From Rotaria sordida (taxonomy: Eukaryota; Rotifera; Eurotatoria; Philodinida; Philodinidae), in the NCBI GenBank assembly GCA_905250125.1, contig CAJNOL010000686.1:1-64000 (forward strand): DNA of 64,000 bases. The letters are read 5' to 3'. Position numbers and translations under genes: made by a program. This document shows positions 25,228 to 37,686 of the stretch, in pieces; within the stretch, counting starts at the first letter, position 1; every line of letters starts with the position of its first letter. The notes under the pieces were generated by a model. The model was not told where the DNA came from. It made no database searches and worked only from the letters and a program-made list of their open reading frames with translations.

Positions 25228-25780
25228 ATAGTATTGTTTCAGGTCTTTTGTACAGTATATCAGTTAAAATTGTCGTGTTTTTAAGTATTTTTTTTTGGCA
25301 TATTTCAAAGCGAGTTCCCTTCTTTTTTTTACGTATAATCATTTTGCTGTGCTTTGGCTTTTTTTTGTATACGTTAAATATAAAAATAGACTAGTAATAT
25401 TCGAAAGAAAAAGATAACAAAATTTTTACTTGAGTCATCGATTTTATGGTAAAGTTTTAGAAAATTCAATTTATTTCTTGCTTCAATGAAAAGCTGATCA
25501 ATAAACAATTACTATACATTTAAGATTTAACCTTGAAAAAGATTTCGTCTTTCAAATCATTTATTTATTCATAAAACATAAATCGTTTTTCTTTCGGAAC
25601 ATGAAGCCTATATGAATGCGATAATAGTGGCTTCTGTTCAATATTACTTTAAAATATAAATAGTAATCATTAATAATCACAGTATGTATTGATAACCGTG
25701 TAGAAAGAAATTACATCAATGAGCAAAATAATTCGAATTCTAAACTATTAACATTAATCAAATATTTTCGTCACCTTGAA
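25228..25780. other. 3' flank of the membrane-protein gene
   Basis: AT-rich 3' UTR and intergenic DNA. No further gene or repeat recognised. Confidence 0.4.
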
Positions 25781-25787
25781 GCATGAT

Positions 25788-26125
25788 TGGTCGTCATAGT
25801 TGAGTGACTGCGTTGTTCGATACGTATGCACAAGGTAGTGTGTTCAAACCTCAATACTACCACCTATGGAATGATTCTGGACAAGTCACTGAGGACTGTT
25901 TGTCTTGTTTCATCCGTCCGATAGCATGTTGACTACGTTATAACATGTACCTGTTCTTATGATTATTTCGTGTATATAAAGAGCTCAAGTAATTGAGCAC
26001 AAGAACTCTACTGGCCTTCTGTCCAGAGCTACAGCTTGTACTAGTTATAGAGAAGATATCGAGCTATTGAATCTGTCGCTAGGCAGTATCCTATACCGCG
26101 AGGTAACCGAAAGACAGCAATATTC
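25788..26125 (+). mobile_element. tRNA-derived SINE-like sequence
   Basis: A polymerase III-like box A (TAGTTGAGTGACTG at 25797) is followed 45 nt later by a sequence fitting box B GWTCRANNC (GTTCAAACC at 25842-25850), and then by CCACC at 25860. Just downstream comes CTGGACAAGTCACT, close to the GGGCAAGTxACT motif found after the tRNA head of several tRNA-related SINEs. The body to about 26125 is less AT-rich than its surroundings. No tandem copy or clear A-tail was identified, so the 3' limit is approximate. Confidence 0.55.
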
Positions 26126-26163
26126 TCGGAAAAACAAAGCATGTTATACATATCTATTTCTCA

Positions 26164-27246
26164 TGTAAAGTAAACTACAAAAGTTTAAGACACTTAGTAT
26201 TTTGTCGATTATATGGTTATCAGAAAACAAACATTTTTCAAAAATATATCAGTAAATACCGAATGTAACAAGTTACATCTTAGTATGAAAATTTTTGAAA
26301 AATTATTGTTTATAATAATTTAATATTATTGATTACTAACTAGAGAAACGTTTTGTTATAATTTTTGTATACTGTTAGGAAGAGTATTGAAATCTAAACA
26401 ACACCGTATTTTTGTTTCGCCATAACTCTTTGTAATAGGATTGTTTTTTTCAAATAATAATTAAAATTTAATTAATGTTCTATTAGTAATTAAGAAAACT
26501 GACTTTGAGAAATAGTACATTTTGTAGAGCAGACTTTATTCTATAAAATGAGGTTTGGCACTTTTTTTTTCAATGTTTCTCATTTGATACAACCTTTTTA
26601 TATTTGATCACTTATTTCAATGATGGTTTTCAGCTAGTTTTCGCTTACTCAACACTAAATACTATATTAGATGAAGAATAGGTTGCAAAGAAGAATACCA
26701 GATCTTGCTTGACAGTACAAAGCCTGTTCGACAGAATGCACTATTTTTTTAAAGTTCTCAAATCTATGGTTAAAGTACAGTTTCCTTAGTTATTAATAGG
26801 ATATTAATTAAATTTTAATTAGCGTTGAAAAAAATAATCCTGTTACAAAGAATTATGGCGAAACAAAAATAAGATCTTGTTGAGATTTCAATGCTCTTTC
26901 TAACAGTAAACAAAACTTATAACAAAACATTTCTCTAGTTAATAATCAATAATATTAAATTATTATAAACAATAGTTTTTCAACAATTTTCATACTAAAA
27001 TGTAGCCTGTTATATTCTGTATTTACTGGTATATTTTTGAAAACCGTCTTAAATTTTTGCGCGCTAGAGAATAATTGAAGTTCCATCTTTTTCTTCATGT
27101 TACAATCAATTAGATCAAGAATAGATAGTTTCTGTAGATCTTGCCTCTAAATATGTATAACACTCAAAATATGTCATTTGCCTCCATCCTTTTCATAGAA
27201 AACATCGAAGTAAAGTGTGTTTTAAACTTTTGCGGTTCACTTTAGT
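26164..27246. mobile_element. Palindromic element, about 1.1 kb (intergenic)
   Basis: Outer ends AAAGTAAACTACAAAAGTTT (26165) and AAACTTTTGCGGTTCACTTT (27225) are inverted copies. Long inner arms also pair: TTTTTGTTTCGCCATAACTC (about 26410) with GAATTATGGCGAAACAAAAA (about 26850), and AACGTTTTGTTATAATTTTT with AACTTATAACAAAACATT. The two arms run almost to the centre with a short unpaired loop. No coding capacity. Confidence 0.82.
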
Positions 27247-28468
27247 TTATATTATGTTTCATCAGAATCACTCAACAATTATTCTATTTTCAAAATCAAC
27301 TAAGAAATAATATGTGATGTAAAAGTCTTTGAAAGAATGTCAAATTTTATTATATCATATTGTCGATTTCTAAACTAATCAAACTTTTTTTTGTTAGAAA
27401 GAGCAATGTCTGAATGACAAATTTTGTACAAGACATATTTTTCCACAACGAATCTGACAAGGAGAAAAAGTCCAAAACTAAATACCTTCAAAAAATTTCT
27501 TACAATGACACTGTCGAGTAACAGTATTTTTTATTTTCTGTTAGTTTTTTTAAATCAAAAAGGAAATAAAAAAACGTCTAATGTTGGCTTATGTCGCATA
27601 AAGAGTGCTCTTTTCAATGGTGCATTGGAAATTAAACTTACTTTTGGTGTTTATACCAAAGATATATCTTTTTCTAAAAACGACTGAGTAATTTCGTCGT
27701 TCTTACTACCTGACCTTTATGCAACGATAAAAAAATGTTTTTTGAATTATTTTCGTTGCCAAATTTCTATTATCTGAAGTATTCCGAATAAATAATGTGG
27801 AAAGAATTTAGTTCATGCATAATTTCTAGTGACAGTGGTTGATTTTTGTTGCAGCCTGACAGACCTCGGAAAAGACTGTATTTTACAAAAATTTCATTTT
27901 TTATACTTTTTTGATTAAAGAGTCAAAAAACAGATCTAATAAATTTTGCCAAAGTTGATATCGATAGAATTTTTAATGCGCCACATTTTGGTGTATTTTT
28001 ATTCGGATTTGATTCCTTCATATAGCTCAAAATAATACAGAGATACAAACTTTTCAAGTTAGAAAAATGTTGCAAGAACTTTTTCGAAGATGTTTTGGCT
28101 TTTCCTTCTCGTTAAGTTCGTTCTGGAAAAATATGTTTGGTATAAAATTTCTAGTTCAGACATTGTTCTTTCTAGCAAAAAAAAAATTTTTTCTTGATTT
28201 AGAAGTCAGCAATATAGTATGACAGAGTATGACATTTTTTCGAAGACTTATACATTGCATGTTAGATAATTCTAAAATCTATGAAAATATATTATTTTTT
28301 TTTAATAAAGTTAATTTATTTTAATAACGTATTTATAAAATTTCTGTAAGTCACTAAGACATTAATCGTTAGTTTTATCGATAAGAATTGATGACAAACA
28401 ATTAATTGTCTTTTTTTGTTCATGCCTAATAAAAAGAAGATATCGCATAAAAATGTAATTGAACATCA
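27247..28468. other. Intergenic DNA, no gene seen
   Basis: AT-rich. An 87-codon open frame (27424-27687) has no recognisable features and is not called. The right end holds the 3' UTR of the minus-strand Rab gene. Confidence 0.4.
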
Positions 28469-30641
28469 TCATGATATCACACAGCAACCGCCTTTCTTTG
28501 ATGATGCCTTTTCATTATGTGATGGACGAATAGGTTTGTCAAATATAATCGTTTGATCGGATCCAACAGGAACAGTAGGTGGTTGTGAATTATCCATAGA
28601 TACCGTTTCTGATGATGATTTTTCTGCTATTGTTGATGATGAATCCATTTGTTTTGGCATTTTCTTCTGATAAATACTTGTAACAAGTAAAACGAATGCT
28701 TGTTCAACATTAGATGCATTTAATGCCGACGTTTCCATATATGATAAATTAAGTTCTTCAGCAAGAGCTGTTGCTTGTTCACGGGATACTTTACGTTGAT
28801 CAACTAAATCTGATTTATTTCCAACAAGAACAATTGGTAGATCAGATGGCGTATGTCGATGAACCTCTTCAATCCAAGTTGGTATATGATCAAATGAATC
28901 AAGTTTAGTCAAATCAAATACAGCTAAAGCACCTTCACTACCACGATAAAATTGTGGTATAACTGTTTTAAAACGTTCTTGACCTGCTGTATCCTAGTAT
29001 GGAAAATATCACCAAAATATAAATGGATTCAATAAATAAATTTATATGCAGTAGTGAACAAAAGTATTCACCTTAGAAGATCTCAGCCATTATAAATGTT
29101 AGAGGTCTGAAACTTTATAAACACATACTACGTCAAAAGTGTATATCAGAAAGATAATTCTGTTTCGATTGCTTAAATAAAAGGAGACTTATGATAGATA
29201 ATAATGAATGGCACCTATATCGCTTTTGGACTTTCAGTTAATGGCTCATTATGCAGTGTTGTGTTCTAGCTATCTACACAACTAGTTTCATTGAAGTTCA
29301 CTAACATTTTTTAGTATTGTAGTCATTTTACTGTGATTGTTGGTGTGAAGAAAAGTCATTTGATGTTTCTTTTGAGAGGAGAACTCACTGGCAATTCAGT
29401 GAATGAAACTCAAACTCTTACGAAGAAACTATCACAAGTGATGCTTGTCGTTTAAGCTCATATTAGATCCACTGATAGATTTCAGTGAGACTAGAAAAAG
29501 CTTGAAAGAGTTCGTTCCTATTAGTCTTTGGTGCTAAGTTATAATCGGTTTACTGAATTTTTGACTTAGTTTTAGATACTTATCGAAGACTGAATAACGG
29601 AATTTTGATCCAAAGTTTTGTCTATAAATAGATCTAATGGCTCTTAGAATATTCTGAAAATTTCAGCCGAAAGGAATGTTTCTTCATCGAGTTATTGAGT
29701 TTTCAAGTGAACTCGATTTTTGTGACAAAGCACTATTTTTGGAAATTAAATATCTTGACGAGAGAACATTCTTTTCAGCTGAAACTTTCAAGATATTCTA
29801 ACAGTCATTAAGCCTATCTATAGGTAAAATTTTAGACCGAAATTCTGCCATTTGATTTTCTGGAAAGTACCCACTAAACCGATCATAATTTGGCGCAAAG
29901 ACCCATGGAGACAAACTCTTTTAGACTTTTGGTATTCTCACTGAGACCTTCTGTGGGACTAATATAAGTTTAAACGGTGAATGCCACTTGTAGTTGTTCT
30001 CTCGTTAGAAAAGCTACCTCTACAGTTGGACATTAGTGTCTGCAAGTTTCATAAAAAAATATGTACTGATTAGAAATGGTATAACTACGGCCATCATCTT
30101 GATGAAGTTGAAGATTCAGAAACATCCAGAGGCGCCAATATTCAAGTAGATGAACTCATCAAAAGAAGTGCAAAATTGAGTAGGCAGTTCTTTTTAAGTT
30201 AAAAAAAGCTTAATGCGAAAAACAACGTGTCATCCATCATAATTCTCTTTGTAGTTAAGTCATCTGACCTACACTCTTGACCAACTATATGCATGAAAAA
30301 TTCTCAAGCGTCCAGCATTTATAATAGCTGAGACTTTCTACGGTGGAAACTTTTGTCCACTACTGTATTATATACCCAAACTTGAGTTTTAATTTTTTTT
30401 CCATCAATGACAAGTTGTTTATAAGCAAATTCAACTCCAATTGTTGATTGAGTATCAAGACGAAATTCATTACGAGTAAAACGTAATAAAAGATTACTCT
30501 TAATAAAAGAAATTTTAAATATTAATACAAAAACAAAAATTTCAAATTAATTAATTATACCTTTCCAACAGAGCTATCACCTATAAGAACTAATTTAAAA
30601 ATAAAATCATAATCAGATGCTCCAGTCGAAGTTCGCGCCAT
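28469..30641 (-). CDS. Rab11-like small GTPase
   Basis: Three exons on the minus strand: 30641-30561, 30498-30376, 28993-28469; 242 aa. P-loop GDSSVGKS (21-28), switch I STIGVEF, switch [10 protein letters not shown] (69 onward), NKSD and TSAL motifs are all intact. The C-terminus GGCCVIS has the CCxxx prenylation form used by Rab11/Rab25. TRNEF followed by STIGVEFA, and the VGNKSDL...[12 protein letters not shown] stretch, place it nearest Rab11. The switch II follow-on ([16 protein letters not shown]) is divergent and the hypervariable tail is long (Ser/Thr/Pro-rich, about 60 aa). It would act in recycling-endosome traffic if it is a true Rab11-group member. A lineage-specific Rab is the alternative. 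Intron 2 is 1.4 kb and almost entirely a palindromic element. Confidence 0.88.
29049..30365. mobile_element. 1.3 kb palindromic element with CAGTAGTG ends, family 2 (Rab11-like intron 2)
   Basis: Starts CAGTAGTGAACAAAAGTATT and ends AACTTTTGTCCACTACTG, good inverted copies with Tc1/mariner-like character. The next pair inward is TCTCAGCCATTATAAATG against CATTTATAATAGCTGAGA. An inner foldback pairs TTTTGTCTATAAATAGATCT (about 29620) with the CTATCTATAGGTAAAATTTT block (about 29812). A related core lies in the intron at 42050-42505, and shorter matches occur at 7500-7600 and about 49310-49390. It contains no open frame resembling a transposase, so it is non-autonomous. Confidence 0.88.
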
Positions 30642-32500
30642 ATGCGTCTTTTTTAATAAAAAGGAAAGTTGTATGTGTATTCAATTTCAATATGTCACAA
30701 ATAGAATAAAAATATGCCTACATACACCACCTAACATGCACGCATTTCACCTGTTCTCATCCGAAATTATCTTATCAGACAAAGTGTTTACTGTAGCAAA
30801 GAGCACAAGAAAAAAGAAAAGAAAATTTAAAGTTGTTTCAACATTTTGCACTTAACTCTTAGTCAAGATAGAGAAAACTGACGATACATCATATGATTCA
30901 GACATTTATATTTAGTCAGTTTGCTTTTGTTTGAAGATATTCAGATAGAAAAAAGTCACATTTACTTCTTGGGATATTGAAAATAAAACAAATACTATAA
31001 TGCATTACTCTAGCGTGGTGTTTAAATGTCGGCTGAAATATTTCCGTTTGATTTTAAGCAATAAATATATTTTCTTTTAAATGAACAAATCTCAATGTGT
31101 TGAAAAGATGAATGAATCAATCGAACTATTGTTTTAGATTTCATTTTTTTCTGAGTCACCTATGATTTACAATTCTTTTTAGCAATTAGATAAAAAGTGA
31201 TTCACATTTTTCGTTAGAATTAAAGTTAAACTAGTGTTGACTTTAATTTTTGTGTGTGAGCTGTCGTATCTATATATATATACATGTATTAAGTAGAAAA
31301 GAATAAGTCTATTTATAATTTGCCGTGCACATTGGTGGAAAAACAAATATTTGAAATCTTTTTCATAACCCATTTGTTGAAGAAGAGAAAATATGATAGA
31401 AAAAAGTCCTATGATAAATAGATGTCCATTGAATTCATTTTGCTGCATTCATTTCCCATAGTAAAAGAAAGAAATATATTTTTAGTTAGAAGTTTATTTT
31501 GTCTCCGGTACTTTCACATTCGGTAACTACTTCACTTCAAGTCAATCTTTATCGTATAGTTTTCATAAATGTTAACAGCAAGAGTGATAGTCTACAATAG
31601 CATGATTATTTTTATATTCTTGCTTCTGTTAATAATAAAAAAAAACGATTCCTGACAAAAAATAGTTTCACCTAAATATTTACTTTTGATCAATTATTCG
31701 TGCTACGCATTTGCTAGAAATCAATTATATATTTGGTTAACATCAATTGATGTTATTGAACGTTAACAGTTCTATTGAAATCAACGTGGATTCTCAAATG
31801 AAATATTAATGGTACAACAAGTCTTCTATTAATGTACATTGTCAAGTTTGGCTCCACGTGTTAATATACCGTTGATTATAATAATTCTAATTGTTCATCA
31901 TTGAATGAAATAATTTATGATTTATACTTACATAATAAAAATGATTCACTATTCTTACTTGCTACACTGATTTGCGATAACTTCATTGTAGCCAAATTTG
32001 TGATAGAAAAGTTGATTGTTTCGATATATCTGATGAAAATTCTCATGAAATCTAACAAACGTCCAGATTATGTCGCAGTTTACTCTACATTTGCATGCAA
32101 TGGTTTCGATTATCTGATCGATCATTTACGCTAGTATACAGCTATGTTGGCTTGTTGAGATGTATAGAAAAGTGATAATCCACTTCGAAAGGTCAAAATT
32201 TCAGCTAAATCAGACTCGGTATCTAACGATTATTGATTATCATTCAAATACATTGTTCGTATAATTGATGCATCGAATAGAACATGTTCTTAAATTCTGA
32301 CAGAATGATGATTTGGGAAAAAAATTCGAGAGATTTGTTCAACTTTACCTTTTTAACTATGATGCTTCTTGTAAATATATTATGATAATTGTCAACATGG
32401 TAGTCAATGTATATTTTTCGATAAACATGCGATCGCTAAAAGAAAATTCAAATGTATTTATCCAAAATGTTTTACTGAAAAGCGATGTAAAATAGCAAAT
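30642..32500. other. Intergenic DNA upstream of the Rab11-like gene, nothing recognised
   Basis: Contains the divergent promoter of the Rab11-like gene at its left end. No supported exon, RNA or repeat seen; short open frames are AT-driven. The right part may belong to the decayed transposon described next. Confidence 0.35.
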
Positions 32501-32529
32501 GTTAAATATCACTGTATCATAATTGTTGC

Positions 32530-33010
32530 TTGTTCACTGTGTTCAGAAGATACAATGACATCCAAGAGATCATAGTGAAAAGAATTGATCATAGACTGGC
32601 TCAAGTGTCATAATGTCTCTGTTACTGTAAAGGCTACTAAAGCGGAACTGCTTGAGCTAGCCTTTGACAACCTACCAAGAAAGCGTTATATAATCGATGA
32701 GACGGCAGTGAAACACAATCTCAATATTTTACGGTCAGTTGTTCCTCTTCGAAAGATGTTAAGACTGCATGACAGCATTTGCAGCTTGCCTCCCAACCAT
32801 TGTATGTTGAGTCCGATTGAATTAGCCTGTGTTAATATGAAAACTTACGTGTGCGACAACAATATCAACTGTCGCTGCCTATCTCGACCATATATATATA
32901 ACGTCGAAAACACGTTCAAAAAATCGGACAGTTTCGCGAAACAAACAGAGGAAGAGATAATCTTTGAAGATGAAGAGGTGGATTCGGAAAATGACGACGA
33001 TTTCAACTGA
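32530..33010 (+). pseudogene. Tc1/mariner-type DDE transposase relic (C-terminal part)
   Basis: An open frame from 32585 to 33010 carries features of the C-terminal third of Tc1/mariner (IS630-like) transposases. These are a WLKxHN segment, TKAELLEL, then the hallmark LPPNHCMLSPIELACVNMK, which corresponds to LPPYHCxLNPIEL..W..xK around the third catalytic acidic residue. The E of PIEL is present. An acidic tail (EEVDSENDDDFN) ends the frame. Upstream, the same frame continues as TMTSKRS but is broken by two stops (TAG TGA at about 32572), and no first or second catalytic Asp region could be recovered. It is a dead, truncated copy; flanking inverted repeats were not found. Confidence 0.7.
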
Positions 33011-34079
33011 TCGCATGCTTTTTGAACTATTCTCGTTGTTATTTATCATATTATTCGTTGTCAAAAAAGATCGCTCGTGCACATAGTCACTCTGAAGAAT
33101 GCTAAAAAATATCTGGCAAGCTGAAAATTCTAATGGGTGCAGAAAATAGCGTGGCTAAACCTTTAAGAAAACAATATACGAGTTGCTTCATTCAAATTTA
33201 AAGTTCAAAAAGGACAACAACGTTGCTATTCTATTTCACAGAGCTAAAAAACCCTTTGGTAAAATACTCATAACTCCTAAATGCTTCAAGTTGAAAGTTT
33301 TGGCCTTGCGTAGTTTTGTAAGCTCGTGGTTGGCGGTTCGAATGCATTCCAGAAAATTGAAAATTCACCTCAACGACCTTATGCAAAGTGTTTGCATTTG
33401 AAAAACATTGCAGACAACCTATATAAAACTTTTCAGAAACAATATGCAGTATATGGTTCAATGCACCTTGATCTCCTCTTTCCAACGGTGAAAACAGCAG
33501 GTCTCTATCTCATTTCTACAAAAAATTATTCAAAAAACACTCACCCCTCTTCTATTTTGAAATGGACAACCATCACTATTTGGCAGCTATCACAAACTTT
33601 GTCTTAGTAAAAAAAAAAAAATAAACATTTCTTAGGGTATGTCCTATATTTTCACTTCTTTATTGAAAGGACAATCAATATACAGAAACCAAAAAACTCA
33701 TCCCATCAGAGAAACACGGGCTCATTTTGACCGATATCTTATAGAAGGCAGCATTTGAAAACTTTGAGTCTAGCATAACTTTATTCTACTCTTAAAGATC
33801 TGTCCTGAAAGTTCCGAATTATTCTGATGGGCCTGTTCTCCGAAAACTCCGGAGGGGGAAAGGAAAATACCTTTAATTAAAGCATTTAAAAACAAACGCA
33901 CACTCTGATGATTCATTTAAACACAGAATATTTTTCAGAAATCTAAACAACTACTTTATTTAGTGATATGAAATTTTGTTTTGATAACAATAAAAAGAAA
34001 ACCGAGAGATAAGAAAATTCAAAATGAAAAAAAAATTGATATTCTTAGTTCATTTTTATCATTGAAATTAACTTTTATA
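33011..34079. other. Intergenic DNA, possible transposon remains
   Basis: Between about 33110 and 33610 several open frames overlap on both strands, and composition is slightly less AT-rich, as expected of decayed mobile DNA, but I recognise no family. The right end is the 3' UTR of the minus-strand WH2/thymosin-like gene. Confidence 0.35.
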
Positions 34080-34325
34080 TTAATTTCCTCCTTGTTGTTT
34101 TTCTTCTAAATAAGCTTGTTTTTCAGCTTCAGTTAAACCTTCTTTTGGAGGATTTTTAACACGATTTAATTCATGTTTACCACCTTGTACTTCAAGTAAT
34201 AATTTTGCTTGAGTTGTTGAAAATGATTCAGCTGGCGGTTCAACATGTTTTAATGCAAAATCTTGCTTTGTTACTTCAGCTAGAATAGCTTTTTGAGCTG
34301 ATTCCATTGAATCACTTGAAGACAT
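34080..34325 (-). CDS. Small WH2/beta-thymosin-like actin-binding protein
   Basis: Single coding exon of 81 aa. Two short actin-binding-like modules can be seen: ILAEVTKQDFALKHVEPP (helix plus an LKHV motif, like the LKKT/LKHVE of beta-thymosins) and KLLLEVQGGKHELNRVK (the LL..IQ.G..L..V pattern of WH2 domains). The tail (EGLTEAEKQAYLEEKQQGGN) is charged and helical. Such proteins sequester or deliver G-actin. The ATG is preceded by an acceptor (CTTATTAG at about 34343), so the leader is spliced. A plausible leader-exon donor is CAAG/GTAAAA at about 35165. The assignment rests on short motifs, so the family is likely but not certain. Confidence 0.6.
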   Translation of the reverse strand: MSSSDSMESAQKAILAEVTKQDFALKHVEPPAESFSTTQAKLLLEVQGGKHELNRVKNPPKEGLTEAEKQAYLEEKQQGGN

Positions 34326-34343
34326 TGTGTTGAAAATAACCTA

Positions 34344-37300
34344 ATAAGAATAATAATCTAAAATAAAAATTATCAATTTTCTCGCTTACTATTAAGTTAA
34401 TTAATAATAAATCCTTCTTAAGAGAACATTAACTTATATTAATTTATTTTTACTTCTCACACAAAAATTCGAATTACTTTTAACTGTAAACAAGAAGTCA
34501 TGATAGTATTCATCGATTTCTAACAAATTACGAATGATAAGCAAAAATATGTTAATACAAGAACTTGTTTTTATGAGAATTATGTACAGACACTTTCATT
34601 GACATTATTTCTGTAATATTTTCATGTTGAAAAATATTCATGTGAATTAATTTGTGAAAAATATGAAAACTTCAACAATAAATTACCTGCATAATTGTAT
34701 TGAAATTTTAAAAAAATCTGTGGCTTAAAACTGATAATATTGCAAACAGTTTATTTTAAATAGTTTATGTTTGTTAGAGAAATATCAGGAATACAGTTCT
34801 CTGAATAGTTTAGCTTCTCGTGCATTGATCGGATGTATTGAAAGAAGACTTACATCTACAAAAACCTTGTGTGATCACGTCGACGGGTGTCCAGTAAAAT
34901 GAAGAAAGTAACTTCGAATAAATATTCATATTACTATAATTTCAAATGACTCATCGAAAAAAAACACTTAAACAAACATGTTATTCATATTGCGAACTAG
35001 ATAAAAGAAACTTCTTTTATAATAGGAAGTTTGATGGTGATTTTACTAAATGGAGTATCATAATTATTTTCGAGGACAATAATTATAATTTCTTATATCC
35101 ATTCTCTTAAGAACATAATAAGAGCTTTTAGACATACATAAAAATACAGAATGAAATAGTTTTTACCTTGAATCCTATTCTCTGATGTTTTTTGTAATAA
35201 ACCCGTGTGAAGTTTTGTTTTATAATAGCAAAATCGATAATATTATTTATTTTTTCTTCCATAATTGGTGTTTTGGATAAATAAAACAACTCTCATATAT
35301 TTTAGAGCGTATTTTGTCACGAAATATGAATAATATATATGCAACATTAAAAACATATTTTATATGATTGTGTTCTGGTTCTTCTACTTTCACTAGCGTT
35401 GATTTATTTGCAACAATAATCAAATAAAAATATTAATGGAAATGTCATTCAATATGAATAATGTATGATTCAGTTGAATATCTATTAAAGTTTTGTTGAC
35501 AGTATGATGAATTAATCATGATCATGAATCATTTAACTGACATAGAATCATATTCAATGTGTCAAACTAAACTATTCTCAATGTGTATTTTGATTTTTCT
35601 ATTAAACAAAGCTCTTTAATTTGTAACAAATTGATTTGATCATGGCATATCACGCAATCTTGATTAATTCGTATAAAATACCATCGAAAAATACAAAAAG
35701 AAAAACTGAAACAATTGCACAAGGGATAAATGTCAAAAGATCAGTAACAAACGAAAAACAAATTTATTTCATTTAGATTTCAGTGCATCGCTATTTTTTT
35801 TTAAACTTCTCTTTTGAAATTTAATCAACTTACTCGATCTCAAAACATATTATGAAGAAGAAATGTATCAAAATAAATTGAAAACAATATTTCAATCCGA
35901 AGAATTATGGGTTAACTTTTGATGCTAATGTACGAGATAAAATACAAGCAACATAAGGCTCATGATGAATTAAGATGTATTTTACTATTCATATTTTTCA
36001 ATAGATCTCTATTCGATGAAACAGACTAAGCATGTCAAAAGATATTTGACAGGATAGCAAAAAATTCTTCTTATGCTATTAATTATTAAATAATGAGTTT
36101 TGAAGACAAGAAGTAGTATACATGTTCTTAAAAAACAAAAGAGAGAAAAAAATGTTTGAGAATCTCTTTCCTGTCTGTTTTATATTCATATTTTTATTGA
36201 ATTCCCTACATCTCTATGATGTTTTCCATTGTATCATCGGTAAGAAAAGGTTTAATACAGCAAAAAACAACCCTATAGCTATTGTATATGATTTTTAATT
36301 TGGATGTTTCTAACGGGTAATGCATAAAGATTGACCTTTTCATGAGATAAACTTCCCTCGTCAGTAATTTTATGAATATCTTTCTCAATTTTTGAAGCTT
36401 TGACTTGCACATTTTTTTTCAAAATATAACTGGTGAAATTCTCAACAAACTTCGATACAAATGACTATACAAAAAAGTGGATGAAAAACCGTCCGATCAA
36501 CAATCATATAGTCGAAAAAAGTTCAATGTCAAGCTACTGTTTTGGGTTTTAAAATTTTGAGTCGATTTTTGATTACATACGGAAAAAACAGTGTATATCA
36601 TTTTGTGGCTCATAAAAGGTTCTCTGTGTTTTAGAAAATTTCTATAGGCGTTTATTAAAATTTTGATTTATTGAAGTGTAGTATAGAATTAAGACGAATT
36701 CAGATTTATTACCCAATTGAAAGAAAATATTGTTCTATGAATTATATCTCAGTGAACTATTGTAAAGATTCTTTTCTGTAATAAGTAGTAGTTCGACTAT
36801 GAAGAATTATCAACGCTTTCAACTTGATTTTTAAGAAGATTGGTTACTTGAAACCTCATAAAATTCTGTAAAGATCTTTTTCGTGCTTCATTCAAAAGAG
36901 TATACATGAAACCAAAGGATATTTGCCGTAGAATAGTCATGGAAAAGGAAATTATTAATCTTGTAAAAAAAAATTGAGTTTGAAAAGTGGTTCTTCTTTT
37001 CCGAGCATAGCACTGTTGATCGAATAGAGTTTTTCAGTTAATTTTTTCGTACATCAATTTTCATTAGATTTCGTAAAGACTATCACTGACTATCTTTTGA
37101 AACAATGTTTAAGTTAAAGCTTCAAAAATTGAGCAATACATTCACAAAAAAAATACTGAGAGAATCATTCTTTATGTAGTATTCATTATCTTCGTTCATT
37201 TGATTTATAGACTAAACAAACTGTCAATCTCGGTTGCATGTCTAGACTATTCTATAGAAAGAAAATACCCAATATATGATTTCAATTGAAAAAAGATAAT

Positions 37301-37686
37301 ATCAATATCAAACAAAAACGAGAGATATATAGTTTACTAGAATATTTTATTATTCTAAATTTAATTTTTTCTTAAGTTTTTTTTTAAATTAAATTTTCAT
37401 GTAACGATGAGAAATAGCGCCATCTGTATTAGAGTTTGAAAATTATATGGTTTTGAAAATTCACACGAGCGACACCAAAATCTTTATGCACGAGTATAAA
37501 CCTTTTGATTGGTAAAGAATTTGAGATATCGAATTCGAATCGTTCGATACAACGCGAAGATTCTTTGGGTACGAAATAAAGAAACAATCGGTAAGAAATA
37601 AAATTCTTTTATTGAAAAATTTAGAAGAATGATTTTATTTTTTCTTTAGATCTTTATTGATTTACTTTTGTTTATACATATCGAAA
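34344..37686. other. Divergent intergenic region, 3.3 kb
   Basis: Lies between the minus-strand WH2/thymosin-like gene and plus-strand CCDC25. It contains the leader intron of the former and the promoters of both. AT-rich, with no supported exon. A 68-codon minus-strand frame near 36206-36412 is not called. Confidence 0.4.

Noticed and set aside
27424..27687. 87-codon open frame between the palindrome and the Rab11-like gene
   Set aside because: No family resemblance, AT-driven composition and no flanking exon signals.
33330..33365. GGTTCGAATGC, a near match to a polymerase III box B
   Set aside because: No acceptable box A at the right distance and no cloverleaf; treated as chance.
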